From assembly GCF_001625085.1 (NCBI RefSeq), contig NZ_BDAW01000029.1, positions 1 to 36,337 on the forward strand: a DNA stretch of 36,337 bases, given 5' to 3'. The position numbers and the translations under genes were made by a program. The notes under the pieces were generated by a model. It made no database searches. It had not been told where the DNA came from and saw nothing but the letters and a program-made list of their open reading frames with translations. This DNA is from Nocardia acidivorans NBRC 108247. GTDB taxonomy: Bacteria; Actinomycetota; Actinomycetes; Mycobacteriales; Mycobacteriaceae. Below are positions 30,278-36,337 of this stretch, one piece after another (the first letter of the stretch is position 1; each line of letters starts with the position of its first letter).

Positions 30278-31678
30278 TCAGCTTTCGTCCTTGGTCAATG
30301 CCCATTCCGGTCCGCGCGGGGTGTCGGTGACCTCCACGCCCGCCGCCTTGAGCCGATCTCGCACCGCGTCGGCCGCGCCCCAGTCCTTATCGGCCCGGGC
30401 CCGCTGCCGCCGCTCCAGTTCCGCGCCGATCAGCACATCCAGGGCCGCGATGGCCGCGGACGAGTCGGCCGGTGCGGCCCAGTGCGGATCGAGCGGATCC
30501 ACACCGAGAATCCCGAGCATGCCGCGCACCTGTCCGGCGAGCGTGCGCGCGGTAGCGAGGTCATCGGCGTCCAGGGCCCTATTACCCTCGTTCACCGCAC
30601 CGTGAATCTCGGCCAGCGCCTTGGGAACTCCGAGATCGTCGTCCAGCGCCTCGGCGAAACCGGGTGTCCAGCCGCCGAGCGGAACCGCGCCGGCGCGCTC
30701 GCCGACCCGCAGCACGAACGATTCGATGCGCTGATAGGAGGCCGCGGCCTCGGACAGCGCCTTATCGGAGTACTCCAGCATGGACCGGTAGCCCGCACTG
30801 CCCAGATAGAACCGCAATTCCACCGCGCGCACGCCCACCCGCTCCAGCACCGCCGGAATGGAGAGCGTATTGCCGAGCGATTTCGACATCTTCTCGCCGC
30901 TGAGCGTCACCCAGCCGTTGTGCAGCCAGTACCGGGCGAATCCGTCACCGGCCGCCTGCGACTGCGCGATCTCGTTCTCATGGTGCGGGAAAATCAAATC
31001 CATTCCGCCGCAATGTATATCGAATTCCGCGCCCAGATAGAACTCGGCCATGGCGGAGCATTCCAAATGCCAGCCCGGGCGTCCGGGACCCCACGGCGAG
31101 GGCCAGCTCGGCTCACCGGGTTTGGCGGCCTTCCACAGCGTGAAGTCGCGCGCGTCCTTCTTACCCTTACCGGCGCTCTCACCCTGGTGCACGTCGTCCA
31201 GCTTGTGCCCGGACAACTTGCCGTAATCGGGGAAGCTCAGCACATCGAAGTAGACATTGCCCTCGGACGGGTACGCGTGCCCGCGCTCGATGAGCCGCTC
31301 CATCATCTGCACCATCTGGGTGATATGCCCGGTGGCGCGCGGCTCGGCCGAGGGCGGCAGCACGCCGAGCGTCTCGTAGGCGCGATCGAAGGCGCGCTCG
31401 TGCGTGGCCGCCCACTCCCACCACGGCCGGCCGTTTTCGGCGGCCTTGTTCAGGATCTTGTCGTCGATATCGGTGACATTGCGGATGAAGGCCACATCGA
31501 AACCGTTGGCGCTCAACCAGCGTCGGAGCACGTCGAAGGCGACGCCGCTGCGCACATGCCCGATATGGGGTTCGCCCTGCACGGTCGCGCCACACAGGTA
31601 CACCGAAGCGTGGCCGGGGACCAGCGGCGTGAATTCACGCAGGGTCCGCGTCTCGGTGTCGAAAAGGCGCAGAGTCAC
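30278..31678 (-). CDS. cysS: Cysteinyl-tRNA synthetase
   Basis: CysS charges tRNA-Cys. The 466-residue class I enzyme has the zinc ligand Cys29 (VYLCG), the HIGH motif at residues 38-41 (PHIGH), WHLECSAMA, GGMDLIFPHHENEIAQS with further zinc ligands, and GEKMSKSLGN as the KMSKS loop. It lacks the features of the related mycothiol ligase MshC and has full synthetase length. The GTG at 31678 is fixed by TAGGAT on the minus strand eight bases upstream, so the mRNA is leaderless. It lies in the ispD-ispF-cysS-rlmB order seen in mycobacteria, but its own promoter separates it from ispF. Confidence 0.96.
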   Translation of the reverse strand: MTLRLFDTETRTLREFTPLVPGHASVYLCGATVQGEPHIGHVRSGVAFDVLRRWLSANGFDVAFIRNVTDIDDKILNKAAENGRPWWEWAATHERAFDRAYETLGVLPPSAEPRATGHITQMVQMMERLIERGHAYPSEGNVYFDVLSFPDYGKLSGHKLDDVHQGESAGKGKKDARDFTLWKAAKPGEPSWPSPWGPGRPGWHLECSAMAEFYLGAEFDIHCGGMDLIFPHHENEIAQSQAAGDGFARYWLHNGWVTLSGEKMSKSLGNTLSIPAVLERVGVRAVELRFYLGSAGYRSMLEYSDKALSEAAASYQRIESFVLRVGERAGAVPLGGWTPGFAEALDDDLGVPKALAEIHGAVNEGNRALDADDLATARTLAGQVRGMLGILGVDPLDPHWAAPADSSAAIAALDVLIGAELERRQRARADKDWGAADAVRDRLKAAGVEVTDTPRGPEWALTKDES

Positions 31679-31686
31679 GACAGAGC

Positions 31687-31692
31687 ATCCTA
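31687..31692 (-). promoter_or_regulatory. -10 box of leaderless cysS
   Basis: TAGGAT on the minus strand (TANNNT) lies eight bases before the GTG at 31678 with no ribosome binding site between, so transcription and translation probably start together. Confidence 0.6.
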
Positions 31693-31794
31693 GCTGGTGA
31701 GATATGGCGGATTACGGGCGGATACGGCTCGGAGTTCACCTTGACCGGGGATTTCCGAATCAGCGGGGGTGGACTCGGAATCGGCGGTGGTGAT

Positions 31795-32280
31795 TCAGGA
31801 CCGACAACAGAGCAGCGCGGTGGCGACCGACGCCACGCCTTCGCCGCGACCGGTCAGCCCGAGGCCGTCGGTGGTGGTGCCGGAGACCGACACGGGTGCG
31901 CCCAGAATTTCGCCCAGCACCTTTTGCGCCTCGGCGCGGCGCGGGCCGATCTTGGGTCGATTGCCGATTACCTGTACAGCCGCATTGACAATTGTGAATC
32001 CGGACTCATCCAGCAGGCGCCGGACTTCCTTCAGCATGGCCCCGCCGGACACACCCTCCCATTCGGGGCGGCCGGTGCCGAATACCGCGCCGACATCACC
32101 GAGACCTGCCGCGGAGAGCAGGGCGTCGCACAGGGCGTGCGCGGCGACATCACCGTCGGAGTGACCGTCGCAGCCGCTGTCACCGTCGAAGAGCAGGCCG
32201 GCCATCCAGCAGGCGCGGCCGGGCGCGATCGGGTGCACATCGCTGCCGATGCCCACCCGCATGGCGGTGGGATCGATCAT
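31795..32280 (-). CDS. ispF: 2-C-methyl-D-erythritol 2,4-cyclodiphosphate synthase
   Basis: IspF makes the cyclic diphosphate intermediate of the MEP isoprenoid pathway. The 161-residue protein has the metal ligands Asp14 and His16 (GIGSDVHP), the DGHSDGDVAAHALCDALL motif with the third ligand and active-site residues, IGNRPKI, and the C-terminal GTTTDGLGLTGRGEG loop. The ATG overlaps the ispD stop by four bases, coupling the two enzymes that act two steps apart in the pathway. The N-terminal MIDPTAM extension is short. Trimeric cytoplasmic enzyme by family. Confidence 0.96.
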   Translation of the reverse strand: MIDPTAMRVGIGSDVHPIAPGRACWMAGLLFDGDSGCDGHSDGDVAAHALCDALLSAAGLGDVGAVFGTGRPEWEGVSGGAMLKEVRRLLDESGFTIVNAAVQVIGNRPKIGPRRAEAQKVLGEILGAPVSVSGTTTDGLGLTGRGEGVASVATALLCCRS

Positions 32281-32999
32281 GGCGTGGTCACCGCCTTCCG
32301 CGCTCCGTTCGAACTGCCCTGGGCCACCAGTGTATTGGCGAGTACCAGATCCAAGGGCGTGGTGATCTTGAAGGCCAGTGCGTCACCGGGCACCGTACGC
32401 ACGACCGCGCCGAGCAGCTCGACCAGGCCCGCGTCATCGGTCGCCCGGGTGCCTGTCGCATAGGCCGCGCGCAGCAGTCGCGCCTCGAAGCCCTGCGGAG
32501 TCTGGATGGCGCGCAAGCCGGCGCGATCGGGGGTTCCGGTCACCGCGCCCGCGGCGTCCACGGATTTGATGGTGTCGGTGACGGGCAGCGCCGGGACCAC
32601 GGCCTGCGCACCCGCGCGCAGTTCGGCCACCACGCGCGCGATGAGCGCCGGGGGAGTGAGAGCGCGGGCGGCATCGTGCACCAGCACGAAGTCGGCGTCG
32701 GGTGCGGCATCGAGCCCGGCCCGAACGGAGTCGGTGCGCTCGGCGCCCCCCGGCACGACATGGACGGGGGTGCCGGAAACGGGCAGCAGCGCGCGGGTCT
32801 CGTCGAGGAGTTCAGCGGGCACCATCACCACAACTTCGTCGACGGACCCGGAGGCGATCAGACCTGCCACGGCGAGTGCGAGCATGGGACTGCCGCCGAC
32901 CGGAACGAACGCCTTGGGCCTGTTCTCACCCAGGCGCACGCCCATGCCAGCGGCAGGAACCAGCGCGACAACACGGCTTTCACCGTGTGATGCGTTCAC
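32277..32999 (-). CDS. ispD: 2-C-methyl-D-erythritol 4-phosphate cytidylyltransferase
   Basis: IspD joins CTP and methylerythritol 4-phosphate in the MEP pathway. The 240-residue protein shows the nucleotide-binding VPAAGMGVRLGENRPKAF (residues 14-31), VPGGAERTDSVRAGL, VHDAARALTPP with the metal-binding Asp, and IQTPQGFEARLL. The GTG at 32999 begins two bases after the carD stop, without a good ribosome binding site, so translation is likely coupled to carD. The gene order carD-ispD-ispF is that of mycobacteria and ties isoprenoid synthesis to a growth-linked transcription factor. Confidence 0.95.
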   Translation of the reverse strand: MNASHGESRVVALVPAAGMGVRLGENRPKAFVPVGGSPMLALAVAGLIASGSVDEVVVMVPAELLDETRALLPVSGTPVHVVPGGAERTDSVRAGLDAAPDADFVLVHDAARALTPPALIARVVAELRAGAQAVVPALPVTDTIKSVDAAGAVTGTPDRAGLRAIQTPQGFEARLLRAAYATGTRATDDAGLVELLGAVVRTVPGDALAFKITTPLDLVLANTLVAQGSSNGARKAVTTP

Positions 33000-33001
33000 G
33001 A

Positions 33002-33490
33002 TCAGGAAGCCGCGGCGAGAACCTCGTCGAGCAGGGTCTCGGCACGAACATCATCTGTGCCCTCCGCGAGTGCGAGTTCACCGACGAGAATCTGCCGGGC
33101 CTTGGCCAGCATGCGCTTCTCACCGGCGGACAGGCCGCGGTCCTGCTCCCGACGCCACAGGTCGCGAACGACCTCGGCCACCTTGTTCACATCGCCGGAG
33201 GCGAGCTTCTCGAGGTTGGCCTTGTAACGGCGAGACCAGTTGGTGGGCTCTTCGGTGTGCGGTGCGCGGAGCACCTGGAAGACCTTGTCCAGGCCCTCCT
33301 GGCCGACGACGTCGCGGACGCCGACATACTCTGCGTTCTCTGCGGGAACCCGAACGGTCAGGTCGCCTTGAGCGACCTTCAGGACCAGATACTCCTTTTG
33401 TACACCCTTGATGGTGCGGGTTTCGATTGCTTCGATCAGCGCCGCTCCGTGGTGGGGGTAAACGACGGTGTCTCCGACCTTAAAAATCAT
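33002..33490 (-). CDS. carD: RNA polymerase-binding transcription factor CarD
   Basis: CarD binds the RNA polymerase beta subunit and stabilises open complexes, mainly at rRNA and other housekeeping promoters. The 162-residue protein has the same length as mycobacterial CarD. Arg25 and Arg47, which contact polymerase, and Trp85 (EEPTNWSRRYK), which wedges into the DNA minor groove, are at identical positions. The C-terminal helical DNA-binding part (DVNKVAEVVRDLWRREQ and onwards) is intact. The ATG at 33490 has GAAAGGGG on the minus strand upstream and is preferred to the GTG at 33517. TAAACT (complement of 33518-33523) is the likely -10 box. Confidence 0.97.
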   Translation of the reverse strand: MIFKVGDTVVYPHHGAALIEAIETRTIKGVQKEYLVLKVAQGDLTVRVPAENAEYVGVRDVVGQEGLDKVFQVLRAPHTEEPTNWSRRYKANLEKLASGDVNKVAEVVRDLWRREQDRGLSAGEKRMLAKARQILVGELALAEGTDDVRAETLLDEVLAAAS

Positions 33491-33794
33491 GTGTCCCGTG
33501 CCCCTTTCGATGTTCACAGTTTAACATGCGACTCGGTAACGGCGCGATCAACGGCGCAGGTCAGGGCCACAACGAGCCGGCGGTGGGGGTTGACAACCGC
33601 CGAAGTGTGTGCATCTTGTTGTGGCATAACGGGATACCGCGCAGTTGCGTTCGGAGACTTATGCGCGAGCCTTCAACGCATACGCGACTTTCCGTATAGC
33701 CGCCCCCTCGAGAGGCGTGGGAAGCAACGCATTACTCTTCTTGACTACTACTCTGCATAGTGGAGTGAGACCGGTCGACATGGAGGAACAACCC
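33491..33794. other. carD-lpqE divergent intergenic region
   Basis: This 304-base spacer holds the carD promoter (TAAACT, complement of 33518-33523) and, on the plus strand, a perfect -35 TTGACA at 33590-33595 with CATCTT at 33612-33617, 16 bases on. A second possible -10 box is TACTCT at 33749-33754. If the first plus-strand promoter is used, lpqE has a leader of about 170 bases. No gene or structured RNA is apparent. Confidence 0.45.
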
Positions 33795-34451
33795 GTGACT
33801 GCCCTGAAAGCCACCACCGCGTCCAAGACGCGCAGGCGTGCCATGACGGTTGCTGCACTCGCTGCGGGCGCGGTGCTCGCGTTGACGGGTTGCGGCGCCG
33901 GTCAGATCTCGCAGACCGCGCACCAGGTGGCGGCCGTGAATGGCAATTCCGCCAACGTCGGCAAGGTCGCCCTGCGCGATGTCCGCTTCCTGCTGCCGCA
34001 GACCGAGGAGTACAGCAACGCCAAGGGCGGTAAGGCCGTCCTCGCGTTCAGCGCCGCCAACCTGGGCGAGGCCACTCCGGACGAGCTCGTCGGCATCACC
34101 ACCGACCTGGGCCAGGTGAGGATCAACGGCAAGGCCGAGATCAAGCCGCAGAGCACCCTGGTCTCGGATTTGTCCACCGCCGCCAAGGAAGAGCACGGTA
34201 CGACCACCACCACCGTCGCGCCCGACCAGCACGGCACCGAGGCCGCGAGCGACAAGACCTCGAATCCGAACCAGAAGCCGCTGCTGGTCGAGGTCACCGC
34301 GCTGACCAAGGACGTCACCCCCGGCCTGACCTACCCGGTCACCTTCATCTTCAAGGAGGCGGGCACCGTGGTCATCAACGTCCCGGTCGACGCCGGTTCG
34401 AACAACCCGCGCCCCGAGCCCGCCAAGGAAGAGACCAAGTCCGGGCACTGA
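33795..34451 (+). CDS. lpqE: LpqE-like lipoprotein
   Basis: A 218-residue lipoprotein. The basic N-terminus (TASKTRRRAM) and hydrophobic core are followed by the lipobox LALTGC, with the lipid-modified Cys33. The mature part has repeated beta-type stretches (DVRFLLPQTEEY, VLAFSAANLGE, LLVEVTALTKDVTPGLTYPVTFIFKEAGTV). A low-complexity Thr/His/Glu insert (residues about 128-160) and a charged tail rich in Pro, Glu and Lys follow. It resembles mycobacterial LpqE by position (between carD and radA) and by domain. It is anchored on the outer face of the cytoplasmic membrane; function is unknown. GGAGGA at 33782-33787 favours the GTG at 33795 over the ATG at 33780. Confidence 0.85.
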   Translation: MTALKATTASKTRRRAMTVAALAAGAVLALTGCGAGQISQTAHQVAAVNGNSANVGKVALRDVRFLLPQTEEYSNAKGGKAVLAFSAANLGEATPDELVGITTDLGQVRINGKAEIKPQSTLVSDLSTAAKEEHGTTTTTVAPDQHGTEAASDKTSNPNQKPLLVEVTALTKDVTPGLTYPVTFIFKEAGTVVINVPVDAGSNNPRPEPAKEETKSGH

Positions 34452-34612
34452 GTTTTCTGCCTCCGCTTCGCTCCGGTGGGTCGCGGCCCTGGTGACCCCG
34501 CTTCTTCCCTCGCTCCGCTCCTCCGCTTCGCTTCTCCGCTCCGCTCAGTCCAGAAGCGGGGCGGGCCGCGACTTTGAGCGGATGTTGTCCGGGAGTGAAG
34601 TCGAATTCGCTT
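34450..34612 (+). repeat. Long hairpin element, copy 2 (tandem unit A)
   Basis: A 163-base unit beginning within the lpqE stop codon (GAGTTTT) and ending TCGAATTCGCTT. Its core is a hairpin: GTCGCGGCCC (34480-34489) pairs with GGGCCGCGAC (34563-34572), and CCCCGCTTCT (34496-34505) with AGAAGCGGGG (34552-34561). A six-base bulge (TGGTGA) lies on the left and a loop of CGCTCCGCT-type sequence ends in CTCAGTCC. It is related to the element at 12532-12627. Confidence 0.85.
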
Positions 34613-34761
34613 GAGTTTTGGCCTCTGCTTCGCTTCGGCGGGTCGCGGCCCTGGTGACCCCGCTTCTTCCCTCGCTCCGCTCCGCCGCTCCGCTCAGTCC
34701 AGAAGCGGGGCGGGCCGCGACTTTGAGCGGATGTTGTCCGGGAGTGAAGTCGAATTCGCTT
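34613..34761 (+). repeat. Long hairpin element, copy 3 (tandem unit B)
   Basis: A 149-base second unit directly after unit A, nearly identical except that about 14 bases of the loop are missing and the first 35 bases differ at a few places. The hairpin arms and the 3' tail (ACTTTGAGCGGATG and onwards to TCGAATTCGCTT) are the same as in unit A. Both units lie between the lpqE stop and its terminator, so they would be transcribed. Confidence 0.85.
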
Positions 34762-34763
34762 GC

Positions 34764-34806
34764 ACCGCACCCGCTTCGGATATTCGAAGCGGGTGCGGTT
34801 GTTTTT
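34764..34806 (+). terminator. Terminator of lpqE
   Basis: ACCGCACCCGCTTCG (34764-34778) and CGAAGCGGGTGCGGT (34785-34799) form a perfect 15-pair stem with a six-base loop, followed by TGTTTTT. This is a textbook intrinsic terminator, placed after the two repeat units. Confidence 0.92.
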
Positions 34807-34904
34807 CGGCGGGGAAATTGTCCCGATGCGTGTTTGCCGGGCGTGTCGGAATGCGCGCCGACGGCCCGCCGCACACGCTGCGCGTTTCTGTCGGGGGCGG
34901 TTAT

Positions 34905-34910
34905 TAGGCT
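34905..34910 (+). promoter_or_regulatory. -10 box of leaderless radA
   Basis: TAGGCT (identical to the lysS box) ends six bases before the GTG at 34917, without a ribosome binding site, pointing to a leaderless radA mRNA. Confidence 0.6.
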
Positions 34911-34916
34911 GCGCGC

Positions 34917-36320
34917 GTGGCCAAGGTGAAATCGCTGTATCGGTGCGCTGATTGCGCGAATGAGGTCGCCAAATGGGTGGGGCGGTGCCCGGCATGCGAG
35001 GCATGGGGCACGGTCGAGGAGGTGGCGGCATCCGCGGCCACGGTGTCGTCGGGGCGGCGGGCCATGTTGCCGAGTACGGCGGCCACCCCCATTTCGAATA
35101 TCGACTCCAAGACCACTTTCGCGCGCACCACCGGTGTGTCGGAGTTGGATCGGGTGCTGGGCGGGGGCATCGTGCCCGGCTCGGTGGTGCTGCTGTCGGG
35201 GGAACCGGGGGTCGGCAAGTCGACGCTGTTGCTCGAGGTGTCGCATCGATGGGCGCGGGCGCGCGATGAGATCGCGCTGTACGTGACCGCGGAGGAATCG
35301 GCCGGGCAGGTGCGGTTGCGGGCGGATCGCACGGGCGCGGTGCACGACAAGGTGTATCTGGCGGCCGAATCCGATCTGGCCACCATCCTCGGGCATGTCG
35401 AACAGGTGCGGCCGACGCTGCTGGTGGTCGATTCGGTGCAGACCATGCTGGCCGCGGATGTGGACGGGGTGATCGGCGGCGTCACCCAGGTGCGCTCGGT
35501 GACGGCGGCGCTCACCTCATTGGCGAAGGCGACCGGTATCGCGGTGCTGCTGGTCGGGCATGTCACCAAGGACGGTTCGGTAGCGGGTCCGCGCACGCTC
35601 GAGCATCTGGTGGACGTGGTGCTGCAATTCGAGGGGGACAAGCATTCGACGCTGCGCATGGTGCGCGGGGTCAAGAACCGATTCGGCAGTACCGACGAGG
35701 TGGGCTGCTTCGAAATGCGCGAGGCCGGAATCGCCTGTGTGGACGATCCTTCCGGGCTGTTCCTGCATCACCGGGGTGCGGCGGTGCCCGGTACCGCGGT
35801 CACGGTCGCCATGGACGGGAAGCGGCCGATGCTGGGCGAGGTGCAGGGCCTGACCGTCGACACCCAGGTGCCCGCACCGCGCCGCGCGGTGAGCGGACTG
35901 GATTACAACCGCGTTTCCATGGTCCTGGCTGTCCTGCAGAGCCGCTGCGGGGTCTATGTGGGCAAGCAGGACGTCTACGCCGCCACCGTAGGCGGTATGC
36001 GGCTCACCGAGCCCGCAGCGGATCTGGCTGTCGCGCTTGCCATTGCGAGCGCGAGTCAGGATCACGCGCTGCGGCCGGGCATGGTGGTGCTCGGTGAGGT
36101 GGGGCTCGCGGGTGAGGTGCGTCAGGTGACCGGATTGACCCGTCGCCTGGCCGAGGCCGAGCGGTTGGGTTTCACCGAGGCCCTGGTCCCGGTCGGCGTG
36201 GATCGCGCCGGGCGCAGCATGAAGGTGCACGAGGTCGCGGACCTCAGTGCGGCCCTGGCCGCCTCCGGCCTCCGCCATCCGCGGCGGGCACGGGCCAAGG
36301 CCGGGGCCGAGGAGGACTGA
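34917..36320 (+). CDS. radA: DNA repair protein RadA (Sms)
   Basis: RadA is a RecA-like ATPase that drives branch migration in recombination repair. The 467-residue protein has an N-terminal zinc finger (Cys10, Cys13, Cys24, Cys27). A RecA core follows, with Walker A GEPGVGKS at residues 95-102, Walker B LLVVDS at about 168-173 and the RadA-specific KNRFG motif at 253-257. A C-terminal Lon-protease-like domain (from about residue 290) carries GGMRLTEPAADLAVALAIAS and VVLGEVGLAGEVR. The GTG at 34917 follows a -10 box by six bases. The stop is followed closely by a ribosome binding site and GTG for the next gene. Confidence 0.97.
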   Translation: MAKVKSLYRCADCANEVAKWVGRCPACEAWGTVEEVAASAATVSSGRRAMLPSTAATPISNIDSKTTFARTTGVSELDRVLGGGIVPGSVVLLSGEPGVGKSTLLLEVSHRWARARDEIALYVTAEESAGQVRLRADRTGAVHDKVYLAAESDLATILGHVEQVRPTLLVVDSVQTMLAADVDGVIGGVTQVRSVTAALTSLAKATGIAVLLVGHVTKDGSVAGPRTLEHLVDVVLQFEGDKHSTLRMVRGVKNRFGSTDEVGCFEMREAGIACVDDPSGLFLHHRGAAVPGTAVTVAMDGKRPMLGEVQGLTVDTQVPAPRRAVSGLDYNRVSMVLAVLQSRCGVYVGKQDVYAATVGGMRLTEPAADLAVALAIASASQDHALRPGMVVLGEVGLAGEVRQVTGLTRRLAEAERLGFTEALVPVGVDRAGRSMKVHEVADLSAALAASGLRHPRRARAKAGAEED

Positions 36321-36333
36321 CGGAGGTCCCACC

Positions 36334-36337
36334 GTGC
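36334..36337 (+). CDS. Start of the next gene (only first codon visible)
   Basis: GGAGGT at 36322-36327 lies six bases before a GTG at 36334-36336, thirteen bases after the radA stop. In many actinobacteria radA is followed by disA, the diadenylate cyclase gene, so this may be disA. Only one codon is in the window and the product cannot be confirmed. Confidence 0.35.

Noticed and set aside
30054..30305. 83-codon minus-strand frame between cysS and rlmB
   Set aside because: It overlaps the cysS end, lacks a ribosome binding site or -10 box and resembles no family; the spacer is more likely non-coding with hairpins.
30182..31700. T-box or cysteine attenuator for cysS
   Set aside because: The cysS transcript appears leaderless (TAGGAT eight bases before GTG), leaving no room for a leader RNA.
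34545..35396. Open frames crossing the tandem repeats after lpqE
   Set aside because: Their translations are repeats of the nucleotide repeat units and run into radA on the wrong strand; no coding signal.

Overview
The window is a GC-rich chromosomal segment from an actinomycete of the order Mycobacteriales, most probably a Nocardia or close relative. From memory of the Mycobacterium tuberculosis map, the gene order folP-folB-folK-DUF3180-(DUF6779)-DUF2520-panC-panD-coaX, lysS-lsr2-clpC, mhuD next to an alpha/beta hydrolase, and rlmB-cysS-ispF-ispD-carD / lpqE-radA follows the Rv3608c to Rv3579c region. Many genes start with GTG. Many start exactly at a predicted transcription start, with a TANNNT -10 box 6-8 bases before the start codon, which is the leaderless style of this order.

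Layout. 1-2000: end of a folate operon (folP 3' part, folB, folK, DUF3180). 2070-6584: a membrane/coiled-coil protein, then DUF2520-panC-panD-coaX, which makes pantothenate and starts CoA synthesis. 6616-7746: a cysteine dioxygenase-rhodanese operon preceded by a very short leaderless ORF with two adjacent cysteine codons and a set of alternative hairpins. 7805-9850: lysS and the nucleoid protein gene lsr2. 10048-12491: an FHA-HTH protein, a DUF1772 membrane protein and a secreted lipase. 12492-12922: a repeat-rich spacer with the clpC control region; 12923-15466: clpC.

15550-25494 is more accessory: a phytanoyl-CoA dioxygenase remnant, an F420-type oxidoreductase, a VWA protein, a NarL-type two-component system divergent from an ABC exporter, a TetR gene divergent from an azoreductase-SMR pair with two matching operators, an SRPBCC protein, an OsmC protein, and the cobalt transporter genes cbtB-cbtA behind a cobalamin riboswitch. 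25180-28850 holds mhuD (heme degradation), a divergent hydrolase, an acyl-CoA dehydrogenase, a crotonase and a DUF4190 protein. 29027-33490 (minus strand) is rlmB, cysS, ispF, ispD, carD. 33795-36320 is the lipoprotein gene lpqE and radA, separated by a tandem repeat that resembles the element upstream of clpC.

Most interesting points: (i) the Cys-Cys leader peptide and four-segment attenuator-like RNA before the cysteine dioxygenase, a candidate cysteine-sensing switch; (ii) three copies of a long hairpin element, one upstream of clpC and two in tandem after lpqE, with paired base changes that keep the stem; (iii) the TetR double operator; (iv) back-to-back leaderless promoters between mhuD and the hydrolase; (v) an SMR transporter with altered substrate-site residues. 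All database-style statements come from recognition of motifs and gene order; nothing was searched.
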